Shown in pieces: positions 35,845-46,145 of a stretch of 64,000 nucleotides of DNA. Made by a program: the position numbers and the translations under genes. Source of the stretch: an uncultured Lachnospiraceae bacterium (GTDB lineage: Bacteria; Bacillota; Clostridia; Lachnospirales; Anaerotignaceae); NCBI GenBank assembly GCA_944383855.1, contig CALWRB010000017.1, forward strand, positions 101,180 through 165,179, written 5' to 3'. Position 1 is the stretch's first letter. Each line of letters begins with the position of its first letter. The notes under the pieces were generated by a model. The model saw only the letters and a program-made list of their open reading frames with translations, made no database searches and had not been told where the DNA came from.

Positions 35845-36864
35845 ATGACTTATCAGGAGGTTTTGGCTGCCGCAAGAGGGCAAATGGGTCCTTTTTGCAA
35901 GGCTTGTCCGATCTGCAACGGCATTGCATGCAAAAATACGGTGCCCGGCCCCGGTGCAAAAGGGTTGGGAACCGGCTTTATCCGAAACTATGCCAAGTGG
36001 CAGGAGATTTGTGTCAACATGGATACGATTTGCGAGAATCAGCCTGTCGATACTTCTTTCCGGCTGTTTGGTGAGTCTTTTGCCTATCCTTTCTTTGCGG
36101 CGCCGATCGGTGCGATGAAGCTGCACTATGGTGACAAATATGATGACAGAGGGTACAACGACATTCTGGTGCCGGCTTGCGCAAACAGCGGCATCGCTGC
36201 TTTCACAGGCGACGGGGTGGACGCGACGGTGATGCAGGGAGCCTGCGCAGCGATCGAGAAGGCAAACGGTGTCGGTGTGCCGACCATCAAACCGTGGAAT
36301 ATAGAATTGGTCAAAGAAAAAATCGATCTGGCAAAGGCGGCCGACGTCAAAATGCTTGCAATGGATATTGACGCGGCGGGACTGCCGTTTCTGAAAAATA
36401 TGACACCGCCCGCAGGCAGCAAAACGGTTGCGGAGCTGAAAGAGATCATTGCCTATGCCGGTGTGCCGTTTATTTTAAAAGGCATTATGACGGTCAAAGG
36501 TGCGCAAAAAGCATTGGAAGCGGGGGCGGCAGGCATTGTGGTTTCCAATCATGGCGGAAGGGTGCTGGATCAATGTCCCGCAACGGCGGAAGTGCTGGCG
36601 CAGATCGCTGACGCGGTAGGCGACAAAATGACGATTCTGGTTGATGGCGGTATTCGCAGCGGTATGGATGTTTTTAAGGCGCTGGCTTTGGGTGCTGATG
36701 CCGTGTTGATCGGTCGTCCGTTTGTAAATGCGGTTTACGGTGCGGCGGAAGATGGTGTTGCGGCATATGTGGCACATTTGGGCGCAGAGCTGAAAGACAC
36801 CATGGCAATGTGCGGTGTGCATTCTTTACAGGAGATCACAAGAGAATGCATTTTTCAAAAATAA
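35845..36864 (+). CDS. Alpha-hydroxy-acid oxidising (FMN-dependent) family protein
   Basis: 339-residue TIM-barrel FMN enzyme. The FMN/substrate motif is SNHGGRVLDQCPATAEV, with VDGGIRSGMDVFKALALG and IGRPFV after it. Near the N-terminus is a cysteine cluster CKACPICNGIAC (C-x2-C-x2-C-x4-C) that is unusual for glycolate/lactate oxidases and could bind an iron-sulfur cluster. In an anaerobe it is more likely a dehydrogenase than an oxidase; the substrate is unknown. It has an AAGGAGATGAGG ribosome site. Confidence 0.88.
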   Translation: MTYQEVLAAARGQMGPFCKACPICNGIACKNTVPGPGAKGLGTGFIRNYAKWQEICVNMDTICENQPVDTSFRLFGESFAYPFFAAPIGAMKLHYGDKYDDRGYNDILVPACANSGIAAFTGDGVDATVMQGACAAIEKANGVGVPTIKPWNIELVKEKIDLAKAADVKMLAMDIDAAGLPFLKNMTPPAGSKTVAELKEIIAYAGVPFILKGIMTVKGAQKALEAGAAGIVVSNHGGRVLDQCPATAEVLAQIADAVGDKMTILVDGGIRSGMDVFKALALGADAVLIGRPFVNAVYGAAEDGVAAYVAHLGAELKDTMAMCGVHSLQEITRECIFQK

Positions 36865-36918
36865 AAAAATTTATCCTTAATATAATATATATCGATACAG
36901 ATATTGATATGTGCTTGA

Positions 36919-36943
36919 TGGCAGGGGATCCCCTGCCATTTTT
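36919..36943 (+). terminator. Terminator of the ACT-DUF711-FMN operon
   Basis: TGGCAGGGGATCCCCTGCCA, a perfect 20-base palindrome, followed by TTTTT. Confidence 0.8.
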
Positions 36944-36982
36944 GCTATGGGAAAAATGAAGGGTGTAACGGGAGGAGATCAT

Positions 36983-37375
36983 ATGGCGGAAGAAAAGATG
37001 CGAATACAGGTGCTGAAAGAAGCATTCAGCGTCTGTCAAATGAGAAGTGGCGCACGGTGGGATCTTGAAATGCCGTTTGTCTTTTTTGCGAAAACGGACG
37101 AGGAGGAGTCGCTGGTCTGCCCGATGGCATATGTGCCGGACGGAGTCATGCGGCAAGAGGACGGCTGGCGCGCGTTTCGCATAGAAGGGGTGCTGGATTT
37201 TTCCTTGGTGGGAATATTGGCAGAGATTTCGGGCATGCTCGCAAAAGAGGGGATCAGCATATTCGCCATCTCCACTTATCGCACGGACTATGTTTTGGTG
37301 CGGCAGGAGAGGCTGCGGGAAGCAATGCGCGTTCTGGCGCAAAACGGATATGAAGCGGAAACGGAAATAATATAA
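36983..37375 (+). CDS. ACT domain-containing protein
   Basis: 130 residues with a beta-rich N-terminal half (RIQVLKEAFSVCQMRSGA, WDLEMPFVFFAKTDEEESLV) and a C-terminal ACT domain (DFSLVGILAEISGMLAKEG, ISIFAISTYRTDYVLVRQ). The layout matches double-ACT, CASTOR-like ligand sensors of bacteria. The ligand is unknown but probably an amino acid. The ATG follows GGGAGGAGATC. It follows the preceding operon terminator and may have its own promoter. Confidence 0.87.
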   Translation: MAEEKMRIQVLKEAFSVCQMRSGARWDLEMPFVFFAKTDEEESLVCPMAYVPDGVMRQEDGWRAFRIEGVLDFSLVGILAEISGMLAKEGISIFAISTYRTDYVLVRQERLREAMRVLAQNGYEAETEII

Positions 37376-37598
37376 GGAAGTGTTTTGCAAAATCGGCAGG
37401 CGATGGAATGCCTAAAGCGAAAAGACAGAAGATATATTGTGCAAAAAGCGGAATTTTTACGGGGGAAAAATGCGTTTTCATGCACAGGAAATGAAAATAT
37501 GCATTTTTATTGTGCATTTGGTTTAAACTGTAAAACAAATATTATTGAAAATTCGTTAATTTTCTAAGAAATTTTTGCGAAAAAAACGTAAAAAAAGC
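37376..37598. other. Gene-free stretch upstream of the S10 promoter
   Basis: AT-rich, with no credible gene. A weak imperfect inverted repeat around two TGCATTT-type sequences (37467-37520) is the only structure I see. Confidence 0.6.
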
Positions 37599-37627
37599 TT
37601 GCAATTCCGCTTTTGTTCCTGTATAAT
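37599..37627 (+). promoter_or_regulatory. Main promoter of the S10-spc-alpha superoperon
   Basis: TTGCAA, 17-bp spacer, perfect TATAAT. It lies about 255 bases before rpsJ and is the only strong promoter I see ahead of the long ribosomal run. Confidence 0.8.
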
Positions 37628-37633
37628 CATTAC

Positions 37634-37883
37634 TGTTGTGACATAGAGTGTTGATTCGGGAGGTTGCCGAAGCCGCTGATTACAAGGCTTTCGGGTTTTT
37701 CCGAGGAGCGATGTCCAGTTCATGAAACCGGGCGACAAGGTCACTGTACTGAATATTAGGGGAAGACTGCCTCTTGGACGGCAGTTTTATGTGTCTGAAC
37801 GTTGCCGGACACACCCGGATAAGTTGTGCAGTCACCACTTGTCGTGCTGAAACCAAAAGTACGAAAAGGAGGGGACTTTTTTT
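37634..37883 (+). promoter_or_regulatory. Structured 5' leader of the S10 operon
   Basis: About 250 nt of untranslated leader with several potential stems. These include an attenuator-like ACTGCC / GGCAGT hairpin at 37766-37785 followed by TTTTAT, and GTGTCTG / CGGACAC at 37791-37812. It holds no open frame of note. Such leaders usually bind a ribosomal protein (L4 in E. coli); the ligand here is unknown. Confidence 0.6.
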
Positions 37884-38198
37884 ATGGCGAACCAGAAAAT
37901 CAGAATCAGTCTCAAAGCTTACGATCACAAGTTGATCGACCAGTCCGCGGCTCAGATCATCGAGACCGCAAAGAAAACAGGTGCACAGATCAGCGGACCT
38001 ATCCCGATAAAAAAAAAAAAGGAAGTTGTGACAATCATCAGAGCGGTACACAAGTACAAAGACTCCAGAGAGCAGTTCGAGATGAGAACACACAAGAGAC
38101 TGATCGATATCCTCAACTCCAATGCGAAGACAGCAGACGCACTGAGCCGTTTGGATCTGCCCGCAGGTGTGGATATCACATTGAAGGTTATGAAATAA
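37884..38198 (+). CDS. rpsJ: 30S ribosomal protein S10
   Basis: 104-residue head protein of the small subunit, also NusE in antitermination. Typical [20 protein letters not shown] and [21 protein letters not shown] run of twelve A residues encodes I42 and K43-K46 where relatives usually have a Leu-Pro-Thr-Lys-type loop; the frame is intact. AAAAGGAGGGG ribosome site. First gene of the superoperon. Confidence 0.98.
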   Translation: MANQKIRISLKAYDHKLIDQSAAQIIETAKKTGAQISGPIPIKKKKEVVTIIRAVHKYKDSREQFEMRTHKRLIDILNSNAKTADALSRLDLPAGVDITLKVMK

Positions 38199-38337
38199 TC
38201 AAAAGTCAAAAAACAAAACAAATTCGGTTTTAATATAAGATACACGTTAGAATGACTGACAACTCTTATATGAAACCAGAATGATCTCCCGATCAAAAGG
38301 GCGATCCGCTGTGGAAAAATTTAGGAGGTGCGACAGC

Positions 38338-38967
38338 ATGAAAAAGGCTATCATAGCGAAAAAGATCGGTATGACGCAGGTTTTCACAGAAAACGGCGCG
38401 TTGGTACCCGTAACAGTTCTTGAAGCAGGCCCTTGCGTAGTCATCCAGAAGAAAACAATGGAAAATGACGGCTACGAAGCAATTCAGGTTGGCTTCATGG
38501 ACGCAAAAGCAAAGAATGTAACAAAACCCGAACAGGGTCACTTCGCAAAAGCAGGCGTTGCTGCGAAGAAAGTAGTCAAAGAATTTAAACTGGAAGACGC
38601 GGCACAATATGAAGTCGGTGCTGAGATCAAAGCCGACATCTTTGCTGCAGGCGACAGAGTAGACGCAAGCGGTGTTTCCAAAGGTAAAGGATTCCAGAGC
38701 ACGATCAAAAGATACAACGCACAGAGAGGTCCCATGGGTCATGGTTCCAAATCTCACAGAGTTGTAGGTTCTATGGGTTCTTCCGCATTCCCCAGCCGCG
38801 TTAAGAAAGGCAAAAGAATGCCCGGTCACATGGGAAGTGTGAAAGTTACTATCCAGAACCTGGAAATCGTTCGCGCTGACGCAGAAAAGAACTTACTGCT
38901 GATCAAAGGCGCTGTACCCGGTCCCAAGGGTGCTGTTCTGGTCATCAAAAACAGCGTAAAGGCTTGA
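38338..38967 (+). CDS. rplC: 50S ribosomal protein L3
   Basis: 209-residue core 50S protein that helps shape the peptidyl-transferase centre. It starts [16 protein letters not shown] and carries [22 protein letters not shown], including the glutamine region that is methylated in some bacteria. TAGGAGGTG ribosome site; a longer upstream frame is not family-like. There is a gap of about 140 bases after rpsJ. Confidence 0.98.
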   Translation: MKKAIIAKKIGMTQVFTENGALVPVTVLEAGPCVVIQKKTMENDGYEAIQVGFMDAKAKNVTKPEQGHFAKAGVAAKKVVKEFKLEDAAQYEVGAEIKADIFAAGDRVDASGVSKGKGFQSTIKRYNAQRGPMGHGSKSHRVVGSMGSSAFPSRVKKGKRMPGHMGSVKVTIQNLEIVRADAEKNLLLIKGAVPGPKGAVLVIKNSVKA

Positions 38968-38994
38968 TAAACTTTACGAAAGGAGGAAACTAAC

Positions 38995-39615
38995 ATGGCA
39001 AATGTTGCAGTATACAATATGAATGGCGAACAGGTTGGTTCCATCGAACTGAACGACGCTATTTTCGGCATAGAAGCAAATGAACATGTGATGCATCTGG
39101 CAGTTGTTCAGCAGCTGGCGAACAACAGACAGGGCACACAGAGCACAAAAACCCGCGCAGAAGTACGCGGCGGTGGCAGAAAACCTTACAGACAGAAAGG
39201 TACCGGCAGAGCAAGACAGGGCTCCATCCGTTCTCCTCAGTGGGTCGGCGGTGGCGTAGTATTCGCTCCCAAGCCCAGAGATTATTCCTTCAAACTGAAC
39301 AAAAAGGTGAAAAGACTGGCTCTGCAGTCCGCTCTTTCCACAAAGGTTGCAGAAGGCAAGATCATTGTTTTGGACGAACTGGCACTGGCTGAAGCTAAGA
39401 CAAAAGAAATGGTGAAAGTTCTGGCAAATCTGAAATGTGAAAAGGCTCTGATCGTAATGGACGGCTCCAACACAAACGTAATGCTTTCCGCAAGAAACAT
39501 TCCCGATGTGAAAACAGCTAACGTTCAGACCATTAACGTATATGACCTGCTGAAGTACAACACTTTGGTTGTAACAAAAGATGCAGTGGCAAAAATTGAG
39601 GAGGTGTACGCATAA
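38995..39615 (+). CDS. rplD: 50S ribosomal protein L4
   Basis: 206 residues. The exit-tunnel extension is present ([20 protein letters not shown]). In E. coli L4 represses its own operon through the S10 leader; a similar role here is possible. The stop overlaps the rplW start (TAATG). Confidence 0.98.
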   Translation: MANVAVYNMNGEQVGSIELNDAIFGIEANEHVMHLAVVQQLANNRQGTQSTKTRAEVRGGGRKPYRQKGTGRARQGSIRSPQWVGGGVVFAPKPRDYSFKLNKKVKRLALQSALSTKVAEGKIIVLDELALAEAKTKEMVKVLANLKCEKALIVMDGSNTNVMLSARNIPDVKTANVQTINVYDLLKYNTLVVTKDAVAKIEEVYA

Positions 39616-39914
39616 TGGCAGACCTGAAATATTATGACGTAATCATCCGTCCCGTAATCACAGAGCACAGTATGGCTGTTCTGGACGAGAAGAAATATAC
39701 TTTCATCGTGCATCCCGATGCAACAAAAGCACAGGTGAAGGACGCGGTGGAAAAAATGTTCGACGGCGCAAAAGTTGCAGCTGTTAACACAATGAACTAC
39801 GATGGCAAGCCCAAAAGAAGAGGCATGCACTTCGGCAGAACACCCAAGTTCAAAAAAGCAGTTGTAAAACTGACAGCTGACAGCAAAGATATCGAGATCT
39901 TCATGGGTATGTAA
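39615..39914 (+). CDS. rplW: 50S ribosomal protein L23
   Basis: 99 residues at the tunnel exit, a docking site for trigger factor and SRP. Recognisable [15 protein letters not shown] and [20 protein letters not shown]. It is translationally coupled to rplD through TAATG. Confidence 0.98.
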   Translation: MADLKYYDVIIRPVITEHSMAVLDEKKYTFIVHPDATKAQVKDAVEKMFDGAKVAAVNTMNYDGKPKRRGMHFGRTPKFKKAVVKLTADSKDIEIFMGM

Positions 39915-40003
39915 TTACCGACAGAAGAAAAAATACCAATAGTTAATGCGAAACACACGGAAACGTGTAGACTGATACAGAAATCGAAAGGAGTGCGAAA
40001 AAG

Positions 40004-40834
40004 ATGGCAATCAAGAGATACAAACCTTATACACCATCCAGAAGACACATGACAGTGTCCGCATTTGATGAAATTACAAAATCAACTCCTGAAAAATCTT
40101 TGGTTGTGCACTTGAAGAAAAATTCAGGCAGAAATAATCAGGGTAAAATCACAGTTCGCCACAAAGGCGGCGGCGCTGCAATCAAATACAGAGTCGTTGA
40201 TTTCAAAAGAAACAAAGACGGTATCCCTGCAGTGGTAAAAGCTGTAGAATATGATCCTAACAGAACAGCAAACATCGCACTGATCGTTTACGCTGACGGT
40301 ACAAAGAGCTATATTCTGGCTCCCGTTGGTCTGCAGGTTGGCGACCACGTTATGAACGGTCCCGAAGCAGAAGTAAAACTGGGCAACACACTGCCTATGA
40401 GCGCAATCCCCGTTGGTGCGAACATTCATAACATCGAAATGAAACCCGGCAAGGGCGGTCAGCTGGTTCGTTCCGCAGGTAATGTGGCACAGCTGATGGC
40501 AAAAGAGGGTAAATACGCAACCGTAAAACTGCCTTCCGGCGAAATGAGACTGCTGCCCATCGAGTGCAGAGCTACCATCGGTCAGGTTGGCAATCTGGAC
40601 CACGAACTGGTTCACATCGGTAAAGCCGGCAGAAAACGTCACATGGGTATCAGACCTACCGTAAGAGGTTCCGTAATGAACCCCAACGATCACCCTCACG
40701 GTGGTGGTGAAGGTAGAGCACCTATCGGTCGTCCTTCTCCTATGACTCCTTGGGGCAAACCTGCAATGGGTTATAAGACAAGAGACAAACACAAAGCTTC
40801 TAACAAGCTGATTATCCGCCGCAGAAACGGCTGA
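40004..40834 (+). CDS. rplB: 50S ribosomal protein L2
   Basis: 276 residues, a core rRNA-binding protein needed for peptidyl transfer and subunit association. [17 protein letters not shown] start, [20 protein letters not shown], and the conserved C-terminal [29 protein letters not shown] ribosome site. Confidence 0.98.
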   Translation: MAIKRYKPYTPSRRHMTVSAFDEITKSTPEKSLVVHLKKNSGRNNQGKITVRHKGGGAAIKYRVVDFKRNKDGIPAVVKAVEYDPNRTANIALIVYADGTKSYILAPVGLQVGDHVMNGPEAEVKLGNTLPMSAIPVGANIHNIEMKPGKGGQLVRSAGNVAQLMAKEGKYATVKLPSGEMRLLPIECRATIGQVGNLDHELVHIGKAGRKRHMGIRPTVRGSVMNPNDHPHGGGEGRAPIGRPSPMTPWGKPAMGYKTRDKHKASNKLIIRRRNG

Positions 40835-40898
40835 TCAAACAGCGTGAATCGATAAAGCGCAGCACAAGATGCGCAAAGAATGACAAGGAGGATTCAAT

Positions 40899-41183
40899 AT
40901 GAGCAGATCACTCAAAAAGGGACCTTTCGCTGATGAGCATCTCTTGAAGAAAATCGACGCAATGAATGCTGCAGGCGAAAAGACAGTCATCAAAACATGG
41001 TCTCGCCGTTCCACTATCTACCCGGATATGATCGGCCACACAATCGCAGTTTATGACGGCAGAAGACATGTGCCTGTATATATCACAGAAGATATGGTTG
41101 GACACAAATTGGGCGAATTCGCTTTGACCAGAACTTACAGAGGTCACGGCAAGGACGCAGAAAAGAAATCCAGAGTTCGCTGA
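40899..41183 (+). CDS. rpsS: 30S ribosomal protein S19
   Basis: 94 residues, head of the 30S subunit. [19 protein letters not shown] and [17 protein letters not shown] are diagnostic. AAGGAGG ribosome site. Confidence 0.98.
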   Translation: MSRSLKKGPFADEHLLKKIDAMNAAGEKTVIKTWSRRSTIYPDMIGHTIAVYDGRRHVPVYITEDMVGHKLGEFALTRTYRGHGKDAEKKSRVR

Positions 41184-41210
41184 TAAATTTGAGGAAAGGA
41201 GGTTTCGTTC

Positions 41211-41600
41211 ATGGCAAAAGGACATAGAAGCCAAATTAAGAAAGAAAGAAACATTGCAACACAGGAAAAAAGACCTCACGCAACTGCTAAATATGTTGGC
41301 ATCCCTGCTCCCAAGGCAAAAATCGTTTTGGATCAGATCAAGGGAAAAGATGTTGCCACAGCAGCAGCGTTGTTAACGTATTCCCCCAGATACGCTTCTG
41401 ATATTATTGGGAAAGTTTTGAAATCCGCAGTAGCAAACGCTGAAAACAACATGGGTATGGACGTAAGCAAATTGTATGTAGAAGAGGTAAGCGCCGATCA
41501 GGGCCCTACCATGAAGAGAATCCGCCCCAGAGCACAGGGCAGAGCTTACCGGATCTTGAAGAGATCTTGCCATATTTCCATCGTTCTCAATGAGAGATAA
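41211..41600 (+). CDS. rplV: 50S ribosomal protein L22
   Basis: 129 residues with the tunnel-lining beta hairpin ([20 protein letters not shown]), where macrolide-resistance changes occur in other bacteria; the sequence here looks wild type. AAAGGAGG ribosome site. Confidence 0.98.
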   Translation: MAKGHRSQIKKERNIATQEKRPHATAKYVGIPAPKAKIVLDQIKGKDVATAAALLTYSPRYASDIIGKVLKSAVANAENNMGMDVSKLYVEEVSADQGPTMKRIRPRAQGRAYRILKRSCHISIVLNER

Positions 41601-41611
41601 GGAGGTATATA

Positions 41612-42271
41612 ATGGGACAGAAAGTAAATCCGCATGGATTAAGAGTCGGCATCATCAAAGATTGGGATGCAAAATGGTACGCAGAAAAAGATTTCGCTGA
41701 TCAGCTGGTAGAAGACGTGAAGATCAGAAAGTTCTTGAAAAAGAAACTGTATGCTTCCGGTATCTCCAAAATCATCATCGAAAGAACAGCAGACAGAGTA
41801 AAAGCAACTGTATATACAGCAAAACCCGGTATTGTCATCGGTAAGAACGGTCAGGCGATCGAAGAACTGAAAGCTGAACTGCAGAAAATGACAAGCCGCA
41901 AGGTTTTCATCAACATCGAAGAAATCAAAAGACCTGAACTGGACGCTCAGCTGGTAGCTGAAAAGATCGCTCTGGATCTGGAAGAACGTGTGACTTTCCG
42001 TCGTGCAATGAAACAGGCAATGAGCAGAACAATGAAGTTCGGTGCAAAGGGTATCAAAACAATGGTAAGCGGTCGTCTGGGCGGTGCTGATATTGCCCGC
42101 GGTGAAAGCTACCACGAAGGAACCATTCCGCTGCAGACACTGCGCGCAGATATTGACTACGGTTTTGCAGAAGCAGATACCACATACGGCAAACTGGGCG
42201 TAAAGGTTTGGATCTACAAAGGTGAGGTACTTCCTGTGAAAGCAGCAAAAAAGGAAGGAGGCGCTAAGTAA
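41612..42271 (+). CDS. rpsC: 30S ribosomal protein S3
   Basis: 219 residues, at the mRNA entry channel. [20 protein letters not shown] start, KH-domain motif [13 protein letters not shown] and [24 protein letters not shown] ribosome site 11 bases after rplV. Confidence 0.98.
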   Translation: MGQKVNPHGLRVGIIKDWDAKWYAEKDFADQLVEDVKIRKFLKKKLYASGISKIIIERTADRVKATVYTAKPGIVIGKNGQAIEELKAELQKMTSRKVFINIEEIKRPELDAQLVAEKIALDLEERVTFRRAMKQAMSRTMKFGAKGIKTMVSGRLGGADIARGESYHEGTIPLQTLRADIDYGFAEADTTYGKLGVKVWIYKGEVLPVKAAKKEGGAK

Positions 42272-42273
42272 TC

Positions 42274-42711
42274 ATGTTAATGCCGAAAAGAGTAAAATAT
42301 CGTAAACAGCAAAGAGGCTCCATGAAGGGCCGTGCGCATAGAGGCAATAAAGTGACTTATGGTGAATTTGGTATCATGGCAATGGAGCCCAGCTGGATCA
42401 CAGCAAACCAGATCGAAGCAGCTCGTATTGCAATGACAAGACACATTCGTCGTGGCGGTAACGTTTGGATCAAGGTATTCCCTGACAAACCCGTTTCCGC
42501 AAAACCTATCGGTACTCGTATGGGTTCCGGTAAAGGCGCTCCCGAATATTGGGTAGCAGTAGTAAAACCCGGCAGAGTAATGTTCGAGATCGGCGGCGTA
42601 GCAGAAGACACAGCAAGAGAAGCGCTGAGACTGGCTATCCACAAGCTGCCCATCAAGTGTAAAATCGTTTCCAAGGCTGAAGCGGAAGAAATGGCAGGTG
42701 ATCAGCAGTGA
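42274..42711 (+). CDS. rplP: 50S ribosomal protein L16
   Basis: 145 residues near the A site. [19 protein letters not shown] start and [20 protein letters not shown]. It is only two bases past the rpsC stop and overlaps rpmC. Confidence 0.98.
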   Translation: MLMPKRVKYRKQQRGSMKGRAHRGNKVTYGEFGIMAMEPSWITANQIEAARIAMTRHIRRGGNVWIKVFPDKPVSAKPIGTRMGSGKGAPEYWVAVVKPGRVMFEIGGVAEDTAREALRLAIHKLPIKCKIVSKAEAEEMAGDQQ

Positions 42712-42917
42712 AGACAAAAGGTTACGTAAATGAATTAAAGGGAAAATCTGCAGCTGAATTACAGAAGGACCTTGTTTCTGCAAAAAAGGAATTGTTTAAC
42801 TTGAGATTCCAGAATGCGACCAACCAGCTGGACAACACCGCAAGAATCAAAGAGGTTCGCAAGAACATTGCAAGAATCCAGACAGTGATCACACAGAAAC
42901 AGAGAACAGCTGAATAA
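42708..42917 (+). CDS. rpmC: 50S ribosomal protein L29
   Basis: 69 residues, two-helix tunnel-exit protein. [20 protein letters not shown] is diagnostic. GTG start overlapping the rplP stop (GTGA). Confidence 0.96.
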   Translation: MKTKGYVNELKGKSAAELQKDLVSAKKELFNLRFQNATNQLDNTARIKEVRKNIARIQTVITQKQRTAE

Positions 42918-42946
42918 TAGACACTCAGTGAAAGGAGGCACTTCTC

Positions 42947-43204
42947 GTGGAAGAAAGAAATCTTCGTAAGACCAGAGTTGGCAGAGTTGTCAGCGATAAA
43001 ATGGACAAAACCATCGTTGTTGCTGTAGAAGATAAAGTAAAACATCCCCTGTATGGCAAGATTGTCAACAGAACATATAAGCTGAAAGCGCATGACGAAA
43101 ACAATGAATGCGGTATCGGCGATCGTGTAAAGGTTATGGAAACAAGAACTCTGTCGAAAGACAAGAGATGGAGATTGGTATCCATCATCGAAAAAGCAAA
43201 ATAA
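42947..43204 (+). CDS. rpsQ: 30S ribosomal protein S17
   Basis: 85 residues, OB-fold primary 16S binder. [20 protein letters not shown] is diagnostic. GTG start behind AAAGGAGG. Confidence 0.97.
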   Translation: MEERNLRKTRVGRVVSDKMDKTIVVAVEDKVKHPLYGKIVNRTYKLKAHDENNECGIGDRVKVMETRTLSKDKRWRLVSIIEKAK

Positions 43205-43230
43205 TCCTTTTTGGAGAGGAGGAAAAAAGT

Positions 43231-43599
43231 ATGGTTCAACAGGAAACCAGATTGAAAGTAGCAGACAATTCAGGAGCAAAAGAACTTCTTTGCATCAGAG
43301 TTCTGGGCGGTTCTACCAGAAGATATGCAGGAGTTGGCGATATTATCGTAGCTGCGGTTAAAGATGCAACACCCGGCGGCGTTGTAAAAAAAGGTGACGT
43401 TGTAAAGGCTGTTGTAGTCAGAACCGTTCACCCCGTAGGCAGAAAAGACGGCAGCTTTATCAAATTCGATGAAAACGCAGCAGTTATCATCAAAGAAGAC
43501 AAAAACCCCAGAGGTACCCGTATCTTTGGACCTGTTGCAAGAGAGCTCAGAGAGAAACAGTTCATGAAGATTCTTTCTCTGGCACCGGAAGTATTATAA
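43231..43599 (+). CDS. rplN: 50S ribosomal protein L14
   Basis: 122 residues at the subunit interface. [20 protein letters not shown] start and [20 protein letters not shown] [16 protein letters not shown]. The ATG after GAGAGGAGG is used; the frame is open further upstream, but only as overlap with rpsQ. Confidence 0.98.
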   Translation: MVQQETRLKVADNSGAKELLCIRVLGGSTRRYAGVGDIIVAAVKDATPGGVVKKGDVVKAVVVRTVHPVGRKDGSFIKFDENAAVIIKEDKNPRGTRIFGPVARELREKQFMKILSLAPEVL

Positions 43600-43615
43600 T
43601 AGGAGGTGTACAGAA

Positions 43616-43927
43616 GTGGCGAATATGAAGTTGAAAACAGGCGACAAAGTAGTCGTTATCACAGGTAAAGACAAAGGCAAAGAGGGCAAGATCCTCAAAG
43701 CTGACAGAAAGAACAACAGAGTCGTTGTAGAAGGCGTGAACATGGTTTCCAGACACACAAAACCTTCTGCAAAGAATCAGCAGGGCGGTATCATCAAAAA
43801 AGAGGCTCCCATCCATGTGTCCAACGTAATGTATGTGCACAACGGCAAGCCTACTCGCCTTGGCGTGATGATCAAAGACGGCAAAAAGGTGAGAGTCGCT
43901 AAGAAAACAGGCGAAGTCATCGATTGA
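43616..43927 (+). CDS. rplX: 50S ribosomal protein L24
   Basis: 103 residues, an early 23S assembly initiator with a KOW motif ([20 protein letters not shown]). GTG start after AGGAGGTG. Confidence 0.97.
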   Translation: MANMKLKTGDKVVVITGKDKGKEGKILKADRKNNRVVVEGVNMVSRHTKPSAKNQQGGIIKKEAPIHVSNVMYVHNGKPTRLGVMIKDGKKVRVAKKTGEVID

Positions 43928-43952
43928 TTCAGACTGTGAAAGGAGGTAAATC

Positions 43953-44492
43953 ATGAGCAGATTAAGAGATTTTTATGAAGCAGAAGTAATCCCTGAAATG
44001 ACGAAAAAGTTTTCATATACAAATAAGCTGGCTGTACCCAAGCTGGAAAAAATCATCATCAACATGGGTGTCGGCGAAGCAAAGGAAAATGCAAAGGTTC
44101 TGGATGGCGCAGTGAAAGATCTGGCTACCATTTCCGGTCAGAAACCCTTGATCACAAAAGCAAAAAAATCCGTTGCAGCATTCAAACTGCGTGAAGGCAT
44201 GAACATCGGCTGCAAAGTTACCCTCAGAGGTGACAGAATGTACGAGTTCGCAGACAGACTGATCAACATCGCACTGCCTCGTGTGCGTGACTTCCGTGGT
44301 GTAAAGGCAAACAGCTTCGATGGTAGAGGCAACTACACAATGGGTATCAAAGAGCAGTTGATCTTCCCCGAAATCGAATATGATAAAGTAGACAAAATCA
44401 GAGGCATGGACATCGTTTTCGTTACAACAGCTAAGACCGATGAAGAAGGCAGAGAGCTGTTGAAATTGTTCGGTATGCCGTTTGCGAAATAA
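43953..44492 (+). CDS. rplE: 50S ribosomal protein L5
   Basis: 179 residues, 5S rRNA-binding central-protuberance protein. [19 protein letters not shown] and [20 protein letters not shown] are diagnostic. AAAGGAGG ribosome site. Confidence 0.98.
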   Translation: MSRLRDFYEAEVIPEMTKKFSYTNKLAVPKLEKIIINMGVGEAKENAKVLDGAVKDLATISGQKPLITKAKKSVAAFKLREGMNIGCKVTLRGDRMYEFADRLINIALPRVRDFRGVKANSFDGRGNYTMGIKEQLIFPEIEYDKVDKIRGMDIVFVTTAKTDEEGRELLKLFGMPFAK

Positions 44493-44509
44493 TTGAGGGA
44501 GGGACAAAA

Positions 44510-44695
44510 ATGGCTAAAAGATCAATGGTTGTGAAGCAGCAGAGAAAACCGAAATTCTCTACAAGAGCTTACACACGCTGCAGAGTGTGCGGAAGACCTC
44601 ACGCTGTGCTGAGAAAATATGGAATTTGCCGTATTTGCTTCCGTGAATTGGCATACAAAGGCCAGATCCCGGGTGTAAAGAAAGCAAGCTGGTAA
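44510..44695 (+). CDS. rpsZ: 30S ribosomal protein S14 type Z
   Basis: 61 residues, the short zinc-ribbon form of S14: [20 protein letters not shown] provides C-x2-C and C-x2-C ligands. A zinc-independent paralogue is not seen in this window. Confidence 0.97.
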   Translation: MAKRSMVVKQQRKPKFSTRAYTRCRVCGRPHAVLRKYGICRICFRELAYKGQIPGVKKASW

Positions 44696-44714
44696 GAAGA
44701 AAGGAGGAATTCAG

Positions 44715-45116
44715 ATGTCAATGAGCGACCCTATCGCTGATATGCTCACAAGAATCAGAAACGGCAATACTGCGAAACACGATACAGTAGATGTTCCTTC
44801 TTCCAAGATGAAGAAAGCAATCGCAGATATTTTGACAACAGAAGGCTATGTGAAAGGTTATGAAGTTATCGAGGATGGCATCAAATCCACACTTCGCATC
44901 AGCTTGAAATATGGCGCAGACAAAAACGAAAAAGTTATCACAGGTTTGAAGAGAATTTCCAAACCCGGTCTGAGAGTTTTTGCCGGCAAAGATGAACTGC
45001 CTAAAGTTCTGGGCGGTCTGGGCACAGCAATTATCTCCACAAGCCGTGGCCTGATGACAGATAAAGAAGCAAGAAAAGAAGGTATCGGCGGCGAAGTTAT
45101 CGCTTTTATCTGGTAA
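44715..45116 (+). CDS. rpsH: 30S ribosomal protein S8
   Basis: 133 residues, a primary 16S binder and the classic autoregulator of the spc operon in E. coli. [19 protein letters not shown] and [20 protein letters not shown]. The start could also be the ATG two codons downstream; AAAGGAGGA favours the first. Confidence 0.97.
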   Translation: MSMSDPIADMLTRIRNGNTAKHDTVDVPSSKMKKAIADILTTEGYVKGYEVIEDGIKSTLRISLKYGADKNEKVITGLKRISKPGLRVFAGKDELPKVLGGLGTAIISTSRGLMTDKEARKEGIGGEVIAFIW

Positions 45117-45146
45117 GAAACGATTTTTATATAGGAGGTGCAGAAC

Positions 45147-45689
45147 ATGTCCAGAATCGGAAAACTGCCTGTTGCAGTACCTGCCGGTGTGGAAGTAAAG
45201 ATCGGCGAAGGCAATCTGCTGACAGTAAAAGGACCTAAGGGTACTTTGGAAAGAAAATTATCCGCTGACATGAATATCGCAATGGAAGACGGTCAGATCG
45301 TAGTGACAAGACCCAGCGATCTGAAAAAACACAGAGCATTACATGGCCTGACCAGAACACTGATCTTCAACATGGTTGTCGGTGTAACACAGGGCTATGA
45401 AAAAACATTGGAAATCAACGGCGTTGGTTACAGAGCTGCAAAAAGCGGCAAAAAACTGACACTGACACTGGGTTACTCTCATCCCGTTGAGATGGAAGAC
45501 CCCGAAGGTATCGAAACCATCGTGGAAGGTACCAATAAAATCATCGTAAAGGGTATCGACAAAGAAAAAGTTGGACAGTTTGCTGCAGAAATCAGAACAA
45601 AACGTCCCCCTGAACCCTACAAAGGCAAAGGTATTAAATACTCTGATGAATATATTAGACGTAAAGTTGGTAAGACCGGTAAGAAATAA
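45147..45689 (+). CDS. rplF: 50S ribosomal protein L6
   Basis: 180 residues near the sarcin-ricin loop. [20 protein letters not shown] start and [19 protein letters not shown] end. TAGGAGGTG ribosome site; a GTG three codons upstream is too close to it. Confidence 0.98.
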   Translation: MSRIGKLPVAVPAGVEVKIGEGNLLTVKGPKGTLERKLSADMNIAMEDGQIVVTRPSDLKKHRALHGLTRTLIFNMVVGVTQGYEKTLEINGVGYRAAKSGKKLTLTLGYSHPVEMEDPEGIETIVEGTNKIIVKGIDKEKVGQFAAEIRTKRPPEPYKGKGIKYSDEYIRRKVGKTGKK

Positions 45690-45759
45690 TCAGGCTGCTT
45701 AAGCTGATCTATTTATATCGGAAAGTGACTGATTTTGAGAAGAAACGGAGTGAAATACT

Positions 45760-46128
45760 ATGATTAACAAGCCTTCTCGTGCAGTGGCTCGTCAGAAAAG
45801 ACATTACAGAATCCGTAATCACGTAAGCGGCACTGCACAAAGACCCAGATTGGCTGTGTTTAGATCCAACAAACACATGTATGCACAGATCATCGACGAC
45901 GTGGCACAGACCACACTCGTTGCAGCTTCCACCATGGAATCTGAAATCGCAAGCAAAGTGGAATTTACAAACACTGTAGAGGCTGCCAAAGCAGTTGGCG
46001 AAGCAGTTGCGAAAAAAGCACTGGACAAAGGCATCACAGAGGTTGTATTCGACCGCGGCGGTTTCATCTATCACGGCAAAGTGCAGGCTTTGGCTGAAGC
46101 AGCAAGAGAAGCCGGTTTACAATTCTAA
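45760..46128 (+). CDS. rplR: 50S ribosomal protein L18
   Basis: 122 residues, 5S rRNA binder. [18 protein letters not shown] and [19 protein letters not shown] are diagnostic. Confidence 0.98.
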   Translation: MINKPSRAVARQKRHYRIRNHVSGTAQRPRLAVFRSNKHMYAQIIDDVAQTTLVAASTMESEIASKVEFTNTVEAAKAVGEAVAKKALDKGITEVVFDRGGFIYHGKVQALAEAAREAGLQF

Positions 46129-46145
46129 GGCAAGGAGGAAGACAA

